NCBI GenBank assembly: GCA_013433145.1
Contig: CM024188.1
Coordinates: 10,220,345-10,284,344, forward strand
Source of the DNA: Ascaris suum
Lineage: Eukaryota; Nematoda; Chromadorea; Rhabditida; Ascarididae
Direction of reading: 5' to 3'
Length of the DNA: 64,000 nucleotides
Part shown: piece after piece, positions 27,749 through 41,800 of the stretch
How the letters are laid out: each line of letters starts with the position of its first letter
How positions within the stretch are numbered: the first letter of the stretch is position 1
Position numbers and translations under genes: made by a program
Notes under the pieces: generated by a model
Databases searched by the model: none
What the model was told of the DNA's origin: nothing
What the model saw: only the letters and a program-made list of their open reading frames with translations

Positions 27749-29851
27749 TGACAGCACACGCCCACTTCTCAGCTGTGCAAAACGCGAAAGATACGAAAGA
27801 AAAAAAAACGTTGATGAGCGAAGAATTTTTGGGGCCCGAGAAGGCTAGCAAAACTTTTCAGTATTTTGGAGCTAAGAGAGAAGCAGCAGCGATGAATCCG
27901 CTGCATCATGGCATGCCGGTAGTTTCAGATTCGGAGCTGTTTTTACTGCATAGAAATGTGGAGAAGGACAATGAACACAGTTTGAAAACGCTTTCATGTA
28001 TGACATCAAACGAACAACGTACGGCCAACCATAAGCTAGCATAAAACCTGCAAGCTAACAGGAACAAGTCATATACCTTCCTCTCCTCTTTCCACGGTCT
28101 ACTTCAGTCTGGATAACGTTAGAAGGTGGCAGCAAACAAGAAAAATAGGCATCACATACCCGCTGGAGAACCCATTCAAAAGATATTATGTGCTTTCTTC
28201 ATTATAAAGTAAATGCATTAAATACATTTTCGTTGTTGAATATTTTGCTGTGACTGTGAAAGTGACGACGAGAAAAGAGGTGGCAGAATGACAGTTCTCG
28301 TGAGCAAGCATGTAACCGTTGCTAAAGCTGCCGCATTTCCCAAATTCTTCGATTACGAACTGATTTGCCTGCAGATTATTTTCGCAAAAGCCTTTCGAAT
28401 ACTGCCTGCCTACTGAGCTCTTCCCCCTCCCTCGTGTACCCACATATCCGACCATAAAGGGTTGCTTTGAGACGATTGTGGATTTACGTTTAGCGGATAC
28501 TGAAACCCTAATTATCGATGATTTCAACTCAGACTTTGCAATCACAGAAAGGCTGAATATGCTACTCGATTTTCTGAGAACATCAAGATCCCACTGTTGA
28601 CCTAATCCTACAGCTTACTCTTGGAGATAAAATATGATTGCCACAGTGCCTTCTAAACAGATTTCGCAAAGGCTGTTGACGTGGAAACCATGAAAATCTG
28701 CTCTCTGAAAGTGAAAAAATATGCTAAGTGCGTTGGAGCATTTCTAGATGGCTGAAGTTTTCAAATGAGAATCGGCAACAGTTACTCCATTCCGTGCTAA
28801 ACTCATAGTGAAGTCCCTTAAAAGAAACATTTTGGATCTCATTCTATCCTGCACATACATCGGCGACATTTCCAATATTATTGTAAGCTGCAGCAAACTC
28901 TCTAGCAACACGTCAAAGTTTATCGTCTACGGCACAGCGTTGCCCACGACTTGCACATTCCGCAAAAGGACTTTTATACATTCGCCAACTTGCCAGAATT
29001 GTGACAACTGAACGTATCCCACGAGAAAATTCATGTGTTTCATCAACTATCGCTATGGATGCTTTCTCAGGCTACGATGTGATGTTTTTTCTACCGCAGA
29101 TGGTGTTCATGACCTCTCAATTATAATCAACTCTAAGCTTCACTTGAGCTTGTAGTGTTCCAGAATCGCTTTTATGGTGTCCAAAACGACAAACTGTAGG
29201 AAAAACGTTAATCGCGAAGGGAATGCACATTGTACACATTGAAGCAGCACGAAGCGAGCGGAAACAACAACAGACTTACGACAATCGAAGATAAAGCAAA
29301 ACCTCGATTCCCCACTGGAATCGCCTCATTCACAAGGTGAAGCAATGAATCTGGCCTAGCCCATAAGGCCACAGCTTCGACAACAAATAGCCCGCGCCAC
29401 TCATCATTCGACAATAAACACCACCGTCTCGACCATCGATGTGGTCAGTCGCACAAACCTGCGGAACGAACAACAGAAATGGGAAGCGAGACAAAGAATG
29501 AAAGAGCACATGAACAACGAATTCAGGCACAAAAAGGCAGCGATTTAAAGCACGTGCTTCCATTTACATATATTCAACAAGAAATGAACCATCCTCCTAC
29601 GAAGAACAATATGTGAATAAGGAGGTTTGCAGAAAAGCGCTATCAATGCGCCCATAATTTCATTACCAACTTATGAAATACGGCAAAACGAGCTATTTTT
29701 CAAAGAAAAACGATATCAGGGGATCTCTTTCCTCGAGCACCCACTAAAGAATGCGAGAAGTGATATTTTCAACGCTAAAAGACTGTGTGGAGGAAGGAAC
29801 GCTGAAAGAAGGAAGAAACATCTGACTTGTATCCGAGATGATAAAAACCAA

Positions 29852-30355
29852 TCAAGCAGTAGCGAAGATCCGCTTAATGAACCAATACGAAAAATGAACT
29901 AGCACATCCTCGAATATAATCGTAAAATATTCATAGGCTTTTTTAAAAGACAAAATACTGTCAGTGAGATGTCGCCGCCATCCCCACCTCTCCTCGAAAT
30001 TCGTTCGACGGAACACTTGGGCAAATACTCCGCAGGGCACGCCATAACGTTGTTGAATGCGTTGAAAAGGATAACCCTCACGAGCACATGAAAGAAAAAG
30101 GGAGACAGAGAGAAAGAGATGCATTATGCTAGTGCAACGATTATTTTCAGCAGATATTTTTAAACATTCAAGGACAGTCGCAAGATAATCGCCAATTCTA
30201 TGGAGAAGTGTAAGATCCACCTCTCGCAACTTCAACAAAAGCGACACATTTCCGGTGAGAGCGGAAAAATGAAACCAATGAAAATAATCGTTGTTAAACT
30301 GAAACAGAAACATGGACTGAAAACACCACTTGCATGATCTTAGTAGATATTCCAT
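29852..30355 (-). other. Unassigned 167-codon open frame
   Basis: This is an uninterrupted open frame in the gene-poor interval. It is rich in Phe and Leu and carries a segment GYPFQRIQQRYGVPCGVFAQ. I recognise no family, and found no splice-linked neighbour exons, signal peptide or clear domain. Its length is somewhat above what is usual by chance at this base composition, but codon usage was not tested. It may be noise or a decayed element. Confidence 0.15.
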
Positions 30356-31467
30356 TGATGAAGTTTAGCACCGATATGAGCACCTCCAAGAATGCAAATG
30401 AAACCGCTCCACTAATTTTAGAGTTTATTGCAAATGCAATTTTGAGCAAAGATGGTCAAGTGCAAAATAAAAAAGTATCACGATGTATAAACCCACCCAG
30501 TAATTTTCACTTATGAGAGGAATTTTACGCAAATAACAAGTGACTGAAAATTTTGTTGATTATGAAATTTAGTGGGCTATATGACGATAGAATGAAGAGC
30601 TCCTCAGTTGCATTTTTACATTCAAACCCACAGTCGGCCTCTGTATCTATGCCATAAATTCACCACAATAGATATGTACAATGAATGATGGATGAGTTGT
30701 AATATGCAGATAGATATAATTTTGCATTGTTGCATTCTTCAAGGAAAAAAAAAAACATCAAACGCCAACTGCCATCCCAAAATACGGCACCGAAGTGCTC
30801 TAAGATAAGAGATATGATCAAGGGGCGTATTTGTTCCTAATTATGAAAGCATGACTATTTAAATAAGTGGAGAAGTCTGCATTTAGGCATCAAGGAAATT
30901 GAAGTGAATTTTCGCACACTAGAAAAGATTTTTCAAGGATGTGCGTTTGCCAATAAAGCCACAGCAAACCAACACCCCTTTAGCCAAACAGCTGCCCCAT
31001 TTGCGCCAATTGGTTGCACTGCCAAAGTTTGTGCCAATGACGCCGCTCGATGCCCCCCAGTCCTATCTAATTCCCGAATGCAGATTCCAGCTAATAACTT
31101 GGTTTCCCATACTGCATAAAATAAGCGGTAAACAATCGAAAGTCATATGTATTATTTCCTTAACGAAGAGAAGCATTGTTTAGATAAAAAGTTATCCAAA
31201 CACCTAAACGTTTCCAGCAATATCTCAGTCATTCGGTCTCAAACAATTAAAGACTATTAAGCCTCTGATACGTTGGATGCTAATTGTAAAACACAACGAA
31301 GCAGCAACAAGGAAATGAGGACATGAGGAGTCACCTCATCGCCGACATTGCCCAGCAATTAGCACTCTTTTGTGCACGGCTCTTAGGGTACGGCCCAAGA
31401 ATAAAATATCCACAACAACATAGTCATGCTAAATGCCTCACAGAAATAAGCGTACGCACAACTGTTT

Positions 31468-34400
31468 TCATGTACGGCGAAGAAAAGGCGTCTCGGATGA
31501 AGAAAACATGCGTGCCATGTCAGCCACTGAACGACGACTATTTGCATTTTCATCCTCAGCGGCACAGCTCGCTGGCCGCATAGTTACTGAATCCGGCTTA
31601 GGTGGCAAAGAAGGAGGTATCAGCGCTGCTCCCAGCCTGTTACGACGGGGAACGATTGGTGGCGGCGCAGATGTAACTGCATGAGCATCCGTCGGCGTAG
31701 CCTCAACATTCGTTACAAGGCTGCTTGAAAGAGCTGGCTGACCTGTCGTATTCGATGTTTGCATAGCCGCAACCGGAGAGTAGCTCCGGGCAGTAGCGGG
31801 TGGCTGCACTGCCGTCGAAGAACGTGGCGACGGTTGGGGACTAATCTTTGACGGCGGCTGACTACTAGGAAGTGGCGGAGGCACACTGCCGGTGGGGCTC
31901 CAGTTCAAACCACTCCCGTTAGTGTTCGACAGTGAAACTGTCGCCGACAAGGGCGGCAGCATGGCTGAACGAGATGGGGGTGCGGCTAGTGGGTTGCAAG
32001 GTGCGCAAATGGAATGACCATCGAGAGAAAGGTCGGTCTGAGCTCGCGAAGTGGAACTCACATCAGGACTCGAAGCAGTGTCATCAGCGGCCACGTCGTA
32101 GAGCACTGAATTGTCTTCACATTCACTGCTCACGCACATACCACTTTCCACACTCTCCTCCACCGTTCCAGCCATTATTCGCTGAAATAGGTAGTCATCT
32201 CAAGCACCATTTTTGATAGGTAGTCATCTTCCAACTTTACTCAAATGCAGTTACGCCATTCAGAGCCTCTGACATTTGGCCACTGCTTTTAACTTCACCA
32301 TATGAGACAGTGAATAACAAAATTCAAGTTTCAAAGCTTGTCATTACTATGTTGTTGTGATGATCGAAAGAAACAAACTCAACCCGTCGTTGACATACTT
32401 TTGTCAGATATATCTGCTTTAATTTAAAAAAATGAGGACCCGAAAAGAGTGATGAGGTACAAAAAACAGAACAACGAAACGGGGGTCTTTATGGAAAACC
32501 AAAGAAGTTAAGAACCCTGCGCGCTGCGTTCGTTTTCCTGGCGGGCTTCGGCCGCGATTTCGATATATGATTCAGCGATGACCTGGTGGGTGGCAAGTCG
32601 AAACTCAGCTTCTCTTCAAAAGATTCCCCGTTGCAGAAATCGATCACCACCGACTTCGGCCGATGAGATCTGCACAAAGCAATAACATCAATTTCGCGCA
32701 TTCTCAACTTTTCTGTGCTCATAATAGCAGTGATCGGCGACTCCGAGTTCAAACTCTTGGATTAATTGATTCCTACAGCTAACTAAAAATCGAAGCACTA
32801 AAATGTTCCCACAACTGCAGAAATTCAAATTAACTATACAAATAATTTATATTTGAGTTTGGCTGCGAATTCGCCCATCATCACTTAAGAGCGTCTCAGA
32901 AAAACTTGACCCTAGGCTAGGAAGAAAACTTCACATGAAATGCTAATTGCAAAAGACAATAAACAAATCAAATATAATATAAATAAAAAACACGAGCTAT
33001 CCCGTCAAAATCTACAAGCCAAATAGATATAAATCACATATCTCCCCCTCGAAGATCTCAGATCGACTTATCAGCTCAAATGTTTGACAATCAATGGTGT
33101 ATTCTATTCCTTCTAAACATTTTCAGCAGTTCTATGGAAGCATATTATAGCAATTCCCTACTGTTGCATGGGTACGCATGAAAGAAACTACGGCGACGAG
33201 AATTAATCGGTTAATAGGCACCCTAAAACGATATCTGATTTCAGCTTCGTTTCCGGTTGATTGCCTTTTTCATGTGTTTAACAGCTTAAAAACGATACCT
33301 AACTTGGGCACGCAAATTCTCGATCGGTTGAGGCCAGTAGAACGATTTCAATGTGGGCTTATAAAAATGCTCCATTTCGTTGAAGAAGTAAGTATCTTAC
33401 TTCGTAAAAGCATCGAATGAGTGTGATGAACGAAAATTTTGGCTGTGAACTCGAAAAAACGAGTTTATAGCTGTGATTTCTGGCAAAGGTGTTAAAGCAT
33501 CCAACGAGGGGGTTTGCAGGGAAACGCCTCTTTAACTGCTTGCGTAGGAAGTTGGCCTCAACCACGGAACTGTAAAGAATGCATACTGTGCTACTGCAAA
33601 GTGCACTTTCCCACTCGATTATTTTTGCTTTTGATTAATACCACTAAACCTATTGAGCAATATGTAATAAATTCAACTCTTATTATTCACAAATTAATCA
33701 AAGCTTCAGCGAAACTAATGGCTGGTCTCCACCAGTTAAAAGCCAATCTCTTTTTGCTCGCCAAACATGCCCAGTTACATAACTACTAGATGGCTCATAT
33801 CTTGCAATCGGCGGTATCGCTCAAGCAGCAATCGAAGTTCAATACAGAAGTAGATGCGATATGAGAAATCGTTCATCTCATCACAAAATGCTTCAATTTA
33901 CGCCAAAATCAAAAGCAGCAATGATATAAGAAAACCGACCTCAGCATCGATCTGCCCAACGAATCACAAAGATTTGCAGCAGTGAAACTGTCATTTTTAT
34001 TTTGCCAACTGCTAACACTGCGCTTGTCGTCCGCGTTATACTGAGTTCCGCTTTCGACAATACATTCGACGGCTGCGTTCACATCCTTCCATCGCAATTC
34101 ACTGCAAGCACAACCAATGAGAAAATTTACCTACTCAACTTTTTGCTTTCTATTTGCAGTTATTAAAAAGAAACCAAAATTTTCCCCTCTAAACTTCTTA
34201 TTTCAAAAATTTTTTCCAGTTTCTCTATCTGCAATAAAAAATATTGGAAGGACGATAAAGTATCAACAGCAGATATTTTACATCGGAAGTATAAGATGCA
34301 TTAACTTATTAAGCTGCTTTCTATTTTATGAAGTCATATCAACCTCCACTAATTAGGGGCATAAACAATTGTTCGAGAAAGGGACTAAACTGACAGATGC

Positions 34401-37400
34401 TGCTTCTGCGATCAGTGCCGTCAGAGGGAGACAACGTTCACACAGATAAAGGACCCAAGCGTTTTGCGCGGATGGGTGCACGTTGCACGTGGCCTCTGTT
34501 CTTATGGCTTTTCCAACTTCCTTCATAACTTATTCTTCTTTTAAAGTGCGTCGCTCACCTGTACCATTTCTGCGATGTGAAACCAACGTCCAAAAAAAAC
34601 ATGCACCAATTTAAAAAGTGCAACTACGATAAACGAGCACATAACGAGCGAAAAAATGAGTAAATATAAAAACGAGAATGCTTACCACAAAGCATCATGG
34701 GTGGTCCAAGTTTCAGGTCAGAATCGAATAGAAAAGCTATGGGTTGTCCGTTGAAATGTTACTTAAACTCAAAATCAGTGTTCCGACAAAATTTCAAGCT
34801 TGCCAAACAAAATTTCAAACATTTATGTATCTGTTCAGATCTTCTGCAAAAATATATTATAACGGTGTCAAGGGTATGTGTACGCGTGAATATTTGTGCT
34901 TATACGCATAGTTTCAATTCACAAGCTTTACTATGCAAAAACATCGTTTGTACGAATTGGCTGCGTCAGTGCCGCCTCGATGTGAGATAAAATGCCAACA
35001 GTGCAACTTTTAAAGACCGAATAAAAAGAGGCTGAAATGTATTTAAATATAATGCTGTTTGAGAAACAGCTGTGCGTAAAAATTCACTGCACATAACTGC
35101 GCACAAATTTCATGGTTCTGACTTCCGCATAGAAAGTAGTCCGAAACTAGAAAGAGGTGCACTAAAAGCCAAAATGACTAAAAATTCATCCCGTTATTTT
35201 TTATTACTGGGACGTAGACAACGAAAAAGATTGCGAGGATTGTTCACAATCAATCCTCTACGGACAACTTTCTTGCAACGTTCCAGACCTTGTCGAATCA
35301 ACTCTAGACTGTGACACATGAGCAATGGAAATATGCTAAACTTCACTACTTCACTGACGACCTTGAAGATTCGGGACTAATCGACGTCCAAACTCGTTGG
35401 TTATAAGATGATCCTCTTCGGATGCAAGGATTTTTCGGAAAAGTGAAATCCAGTGTCTGCTGATCGCATTAATTTTCCGTCAGAAAACTGCAGAAGGTGA
35501 TTTTCTCCTACACATTTTTTTTCATGTCCATTGAAAAAGCAAAACCTGCTTACTAATGGGACACCTCTCTGAGATAGAATGTCCATTCGCTCTTTCGCCT
35601 TCCTTCCTCCCATCTTCCAAAAACGAAAACTTCGGATGCAAAAATGTCTACCCCACTTGTGGAAGATTCTTTTAGGAGTTCCCCCGAAACAAAAATGAAC
35701 AAGACGAGCAAACTAGGTAGGTTCAGACCTTTTTCTGAAAACCTGAAGTGCCCCTCTACAGATTAGTTAACAAAGAGAGACTTACCATAAGTAGTCAGCG
35801 ATCGAATAAACGAGCTTTGTACGAGCCGCAGAGTTACCATCAGCCGACGGAATATGCAGGTCAATACCCTCTGCGTCTGCAACTTCCCTCACCGGGGCCA
35901 ACATTTCCTGAAATATCAATCAATGATAAGTGTTATAATAAGAGTAATGGATAACATAATTTTATGCGCAATTTGCAGCAATGTTTCTCACAATTATTCT
36001 CATATACTCCATCCCTCTTGAGTCAGTCCACGCAAAACAAAAGAAAAGCGACTGTATACCAGATGAGAGCACACTCCTCATAGAAAAACTAAACTACAAG
36101 AAAGTTAATTAGAAATGAGATGAAAGGAAAGTGGAAAGAATGAAACAGAGTGGTGAAGAGAGAAATGAGGTCAAAAACACACTTTCGCTAAGTTGGCACT
36201 ACAGTCCTCGAGCTTCATGAGCGTCTCGCTGATAACGCCGAGCATCGAGCGTTCGTTGCCTTCGTCGCCGCCTACAGTGTTCAACGCAGTGCTCAATTTA
36301 CCGCATAAGTCAGAAACGCGATCATCGCCTTCACTCTTACCTATCAATTTCTGCAAACATCATTACGTTAATTTGTGAGGCAATAACCTTTATTCAATTT
36401 TTATTATTTCAATGGCGAATTAGGCTGAAGCAAAATGAAAGGGTGTTTGCCGAATAGAGCTCCTTCCCCAAAAGAAAACATCAACTGCTTCTAGTGCACA
36501 TCTTCACAGAAGCTCTCTTCTATAAATTCTTCCCTCGATAGAAGCCGTCGTCTTTGAACAGTCTGCTATAGTAAAGGGGCTCAAACTTTAAAGCCGATCG
36601 CTAACAACAACCAAGCAAGCAATTGCCAGCAACATATCCACCAAATTTCCTTTGAAGTAAACACATTTTCCCCCATACTATCAACCGGCACTTTCAGGGC
36701 GCTATGAAGCGATTAATGCGGTTTAGCAACAAACAGCATAGCGATGAGCACTGAAGCACAAAAAATACAAAGGGGAGATAGCAGTGAGGCGATCGACGTT
36801 GTGCTCATCCCAATCTCACCACTCTATGCTCTGTGATCAGTTCGCGCTGATGAATTGAACGTACTCTGAACTGTAAGTGAATCTTGCCTTAAAATCGGTG
36901 AAATCACACAGCAGTATGAAAAAGTAGTTAATTTACAAGTAGTACGATTAAAAGAAGACCTCTTCGAGCGGCCACAAAGAATAAAAAACAAGAATCGGAC
37001 AGAAACCATTACGCACAAAAACCCTTGCTGTCACCATCTAATAAAGTATGAGGCATGACTCACTTGCTGAAGAGCTGCGACCGCTTGTCTGTACTGCGCT
37101 TGTCCACGACCCACGCCACGACGATTCTTCTCGAGACTTGTTTCGATCTGAAACTTGTTAATGAGCCATTCCTCAGCAATGCACACTTCTGTTAGCACCG
37201 GAACATGCACAACCACGCAACATCTGACGGGCTCTTAGAAAGGACTCATCATTACGCCGCTCGGTTGATAGTTTTTGGCTTTCTCAAGAAAATTCATTCA
37301 GTTCTGCAGTGCCCACGCATTCTGTTTTCCCGCCTGGAGCCTTGCTCCGCTCACATAGCTCGCTTCCTTACGTCTTATCCCTGGCCAACCCCTCGTAGTT

Positions 37401-38821
37401 TTATCAGCTATTTGCGCAACTCCACCTTCACATGTGAGTTTGCAATGACAAGCGAAATGGTCAGAAGGCTTCCTCTTTTCCCTCCCAATCCGTCACAATC
37501 CAGCAGAATATCCAAATCCATAGATTAAAATTTCCGCCGCTCAGTCAGTAAATCAAGAGGTCGAAAAGACCTCACAACATAAATATGTGGCTGCAAGAAA
37601 TGTTTTCAAAATTTGTATAGTGCCATTGCGCTACCTATACAATGGCAACGCTGCAAGCTTCACTAAAGCTCGAATTTGGCAACATCTTAAGATTACACTA
37701 TCCCTCAATATTGATAAAGCGGAAAGCGATCAAGAAACCTGCTTGCAGTTGACGGATGGAAATCTCAACGTTCTGACTCAGCTAGACTTCGAAAAATTGC
37801 AAGAAGTAAGCAGTTAAGCAGTAAAGAAAACTTTAAAGGCTACCAGCAAACTAATAGCATGCACAAAAACTCTTAACTGCCTCATCTATAAGAAAGCCCA
37901 GTAAAGCCTGGACAATGTATACCTACATCAGCCAAAGCCGTTAGTGTTTTGACACGATCAGGACGGTTCAGTGAGTCCGCCACGTCGATAAGCGGATATG
38001 GCATCGATACGAGAGTGTTATTCCTTCAAATATCGATAATATTAAAAAGCAAAATAAAACGAAACAAAAATAAACAACGCAAAACAACAACTCTGGGCAG
38101 ATGAAGCAAAATAATTTTTAGTAGCAATGCATTGGTGTACTCAATCGGAAGAGCGAAAATCGAACATGCAAAACGAAACTTTTTTGAACGCAACTATACA
38201 TTGAGAGTTTAGACAATTGTGAAAACTGCAACACCCAGGGAAGTGTCGAGGGTGACAGGACGCCCCTACGCTATAGGCGAAATGGAAACTGACAAAAAGA
38301 ACAGATCCGAAAAACATACAGTTTAAGGGCATGTGCAATATCCGCAAATCCGTCACCCGTTATCTGATTTCTGTCGACCATAATCGTCTTCAGTGAAACA
38401 TTGATCTGCAACGCCTTAGCCAGCAGACGCGCGCCAAAATTACCCATTTCGTTACCTGTAACAAATGAAGTTCTACAATTCAGAGACAGGTTAAATAGAC
38501 GAATTCCCCCTTCCCTTTCCTCTGGCTACTCCTGGTTCCAACTCGTCTTCACGTCGACAGCTTTACATCATCATACGAACAAGAAAGGATTAAAACGAAG
38601 TTACAAACTCGACTTCTCTGACAGCTCGTGTTTGTAGACTGGCAAGAAGGTGGAATTTTTTCAGATTCGCACGCAGCATGCATGCGCTCATCTCACCTTA
38701 ACGTATTTCGGCCAGTTTACGCACTAAATTTGCACACTGAACGCACGAGTATGCCGGTTGCAATTTGTGGGCAAAAAGATTTCAGGGTAAAAGGCTAAAT
38801 TCTCGACATGGGTGTAATATA

Positions 38822-38893
<72 letters not shown>

Positions 38894-41800
38894 GCTTTGA
38901 CTACATTAAAGTAACTCGGCAGCTCGGTCCATCAAAGAAGATGAGACCGACTATCCGTCAAATGAAAGAAATGCCCAGTGCGTAATTTCTGAAGGTAAAA
39001 GATAATCAATTTAGAAAGCACCGTTGACACACGGTCCAAATTAATTTCTAACTTCAAGTCAGGGCGTAAGCAGCTGAAATGTAAACCCTTCATAAATCTA
39101 TTTAATACCTGTAATATCGAGAAGCTGAAGTGACGATGCCACTCCGAGCGTATTTAAGAGAACGCTTAGATGCGAACTCAGACGACAGTCCGACAGAATC
39201 AGCTCGCTGAGTTGCTGCAAGCATCCAATACATGTTAGTCAAATTCAGTGTCATCACGGGTACTTACTTCATCAATACTTCTCCACAGGACCCTGCCTGC
39301 ATAAACATCTTCGCTAACGATCGATCACCACCTTGTCTGCGAACGGCGCCACACTCTTATATTCTCATTCAGCACTCAGCGAAAAGAACTTCGAAAACAG
39401 GAAAACCAGACCATACTGGAACAACAAACACTGCTCTATGTTGAGAATTCACAAGTCCCTATAAATATTGAAAAGATAATCTACCTTCATAGATGCAAAC
39501 AATCTCCCATAAAATTTCAGGCACTCAGATGGGTCTTGGCTAGCGGAAGAATATGATTACTGCCACCTTCGAGGATATAGCAAAATGAGGGAAGAGTGGA
39601 CGAGGAAGTAAGGTTACAAAATGATTTGGTCTAGGATTTTCACCCTAGGAATTCCTCGATGTCAAACAACTCGAACACCAAAAATTAAGAACGCAAAGCG
39701 AAGATGTCACTTGCCGAATCCTCCTCGCCGACCAGCTTGACCAACTCGAGAAGAATGTTGCTGAGGGTTCCTGCGTGCTTTGCACTCCTTCTTAGGTTCG
39801 TGAAATTAGCGCCACTCAGATCAAGCCTTCTAAGGTGAGGCATATGCGACGTCGCCGAAATCACTGACATCGCGTCAGCTTCCAAAGAGTTATCCCTTAG
39901 CGACAAATAGCTAGCGTCGACTCCACCAATGCACGTCTCAAGCACCGACGAACACCCTCTAAACAGCAACTGCCATGATAAAAACTAGTACTCGAGACTC
40001 CACCTTAGTTTTTACCTCCTCCTTCCTCTCCTCCCAACCTCCCCAAAACTGAATTTTTTAATCCCACTTCACGACAAAAAATGTTTCAATCGTGTTTATT
40101 GTGAAATGGCGGTAAGCAGTCAGATCTTAAATGTGTAAAACCAAAAGCTTGAGACGACTTTGAAAAACAACAACTCCAACTCAAGAAGGAGAGAGACAAA
40201 AACAAGGAAATGGAGCAAGACCAAAGAGAATTGCGGCAGTATGCGAAATGCAATATGAAGCCTAAGAGTCAAAGAACACACAATTTCGAAAAGACAATAC
40301 TGACTCACCTATCACATACACCGTCCAGAAGAAGAGTAAACGGTTTTAACTGCTGGTTACTAGCCAAGCCAAGCAACAGAGCCTGAAATCTGAATTGCTG
40401 TAAACACTTCAACGCAAACACCGCATTCGTTAGGCTTAACTTCGGCCAATCGAAGAAAAGAATAACTGCTATATTTCTGGACATCCAGGATTAGCACTTC
40501 CTTTCAGATGCCATTTTCTGGATTTAGAATCAATAATGCTGGATACAGTCTTTACTGTGTGAATGAAAACAATTTAGAGCTAAGGATCTGCCAAGTCATC
40601 GAAAACAATATTAAGAAGAGCCCATTAAGATCAACGATATCAACAGCTTCCATTCGTGTAATTCATAAAGAAGTACCCTGCACTATAAAACGTGACTTTA
40701 AAATATCGAAAACAGATAACTCATTACGTCGTGTAGCGCGGAAGTCTCCCATACTGACCTGCAAGGCTGCTCAAACTTACCTTGAGCAAATCAGGACACA
40801 TCACAGTATTCGCGAAATCGATGTGCTTCAGATCGACTGCCGTTGAAAAATATTCCTTCATATTTTGGGCGCTGTCTTTGTTGCGGCGGCCCGATTGACA
40901 GCCCGCCAACCTGAAAACGATCTCATCAGCCACTCCACTCTAATCTTTCAATATTGGTTTTCAATTCGATAACTACCCTACTGTTGAGCCAATGAAGCAA
41001 CTATTATTGCTTAGTTACGCATTATATGGTTAAAAAAATCTAAGTTATATTTAGGTCAAGGAATAAACTTAAGGTGTGCCAAAGCGCGTTCAGGTATATT
41101 AAGGTCCACTTTCCAAGTTCAGGCAATAACTCACGAACTCCTTTCATAACAGTAACTCTCATAAGAGCAGCTATAAAAAACTTAATATTTAACTGCGCCA
41201 CATTAGCATTTCCTCATTTGCTACGGCACGATGATTTTTATAACGCAACACGAAAAGATTTTGTTTGAAGAACTCTATACATACAAACATGCCAGAGCAG
41301 CTGTTGTATATATCGAATGGCACGTAAACTCAGAGGCGATTAACGAATTGAACAATTCCTTAAAAACAAAGGAAAGTATGGAAAACATACCGCCGTACAA
41401 TGTGGACGAAGAAACAGCAGTCATAAAAACAACTCTAGGCCTTTAAAAAGCAATCAATTGGGTATCGGTCCCCAACACTAACAAAATTTTCGGAGTTATG
41501 CACACTAAGCTTCACCGTAATGAAGCAAATGACGCCAACAACTGATGCAGTGAGCAGCCAATGAGAGAAAAGGCAGTATAACACTGTGACGCCGACTCGA
41601 GGGTTTCTTACATTTTTTCAGCGGAGAAGGATGGAAGGGGAAAACGATAGATAGATAGCCAGGAAGTAATGTCAACGAAGAACAACACCATCCCAATCTG
41701 CATTACCCTTTATACAGATACACATAAATATAGAGCGGTGAAGGATGATGGAAAGAGCGAGCATACTTGAGCGTCTCCAACTGCAATCCACCAAATTTTA

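Larger units (their letters stand above)
19488..31467. other. 12 kb gene-poor interval between the M20 and CARMIL genes
   Basis: I can support no gene in this interval. Many short open frames occur on both strands, but none shows a known family motif or chains to a neighbour with matching splice phases. The interval holds the 5' flank of the M20 gene, the 3' flank of the CARMIL gene, a perfect 13-bp hairpin (22514-22563), three G-runs and one 167-codon open frame (29852-30355). A small nematode-specific gene with tiny exons could be hidden here and would need transcript data to see. Confidence 0.45.

Noticed and set aside
29208..29563. - strand frames near a GTAAGT donor at 29.27 kb and a CGTTCCGCAG acceptor at 29.46 kb
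   Set aside because: The frame entering at the acceptor hits a stop before the donor, and the frame that reaches the donor is closed by a TGA upstream, so the two do not form one exon.
33359..33565. - strand frame with VVEANFLRKQLKRRF as an extra CARMIL helical exon
   Set aside because: It has an acceptor-like start, but its possible donors give a phase that does not fit exon 20.
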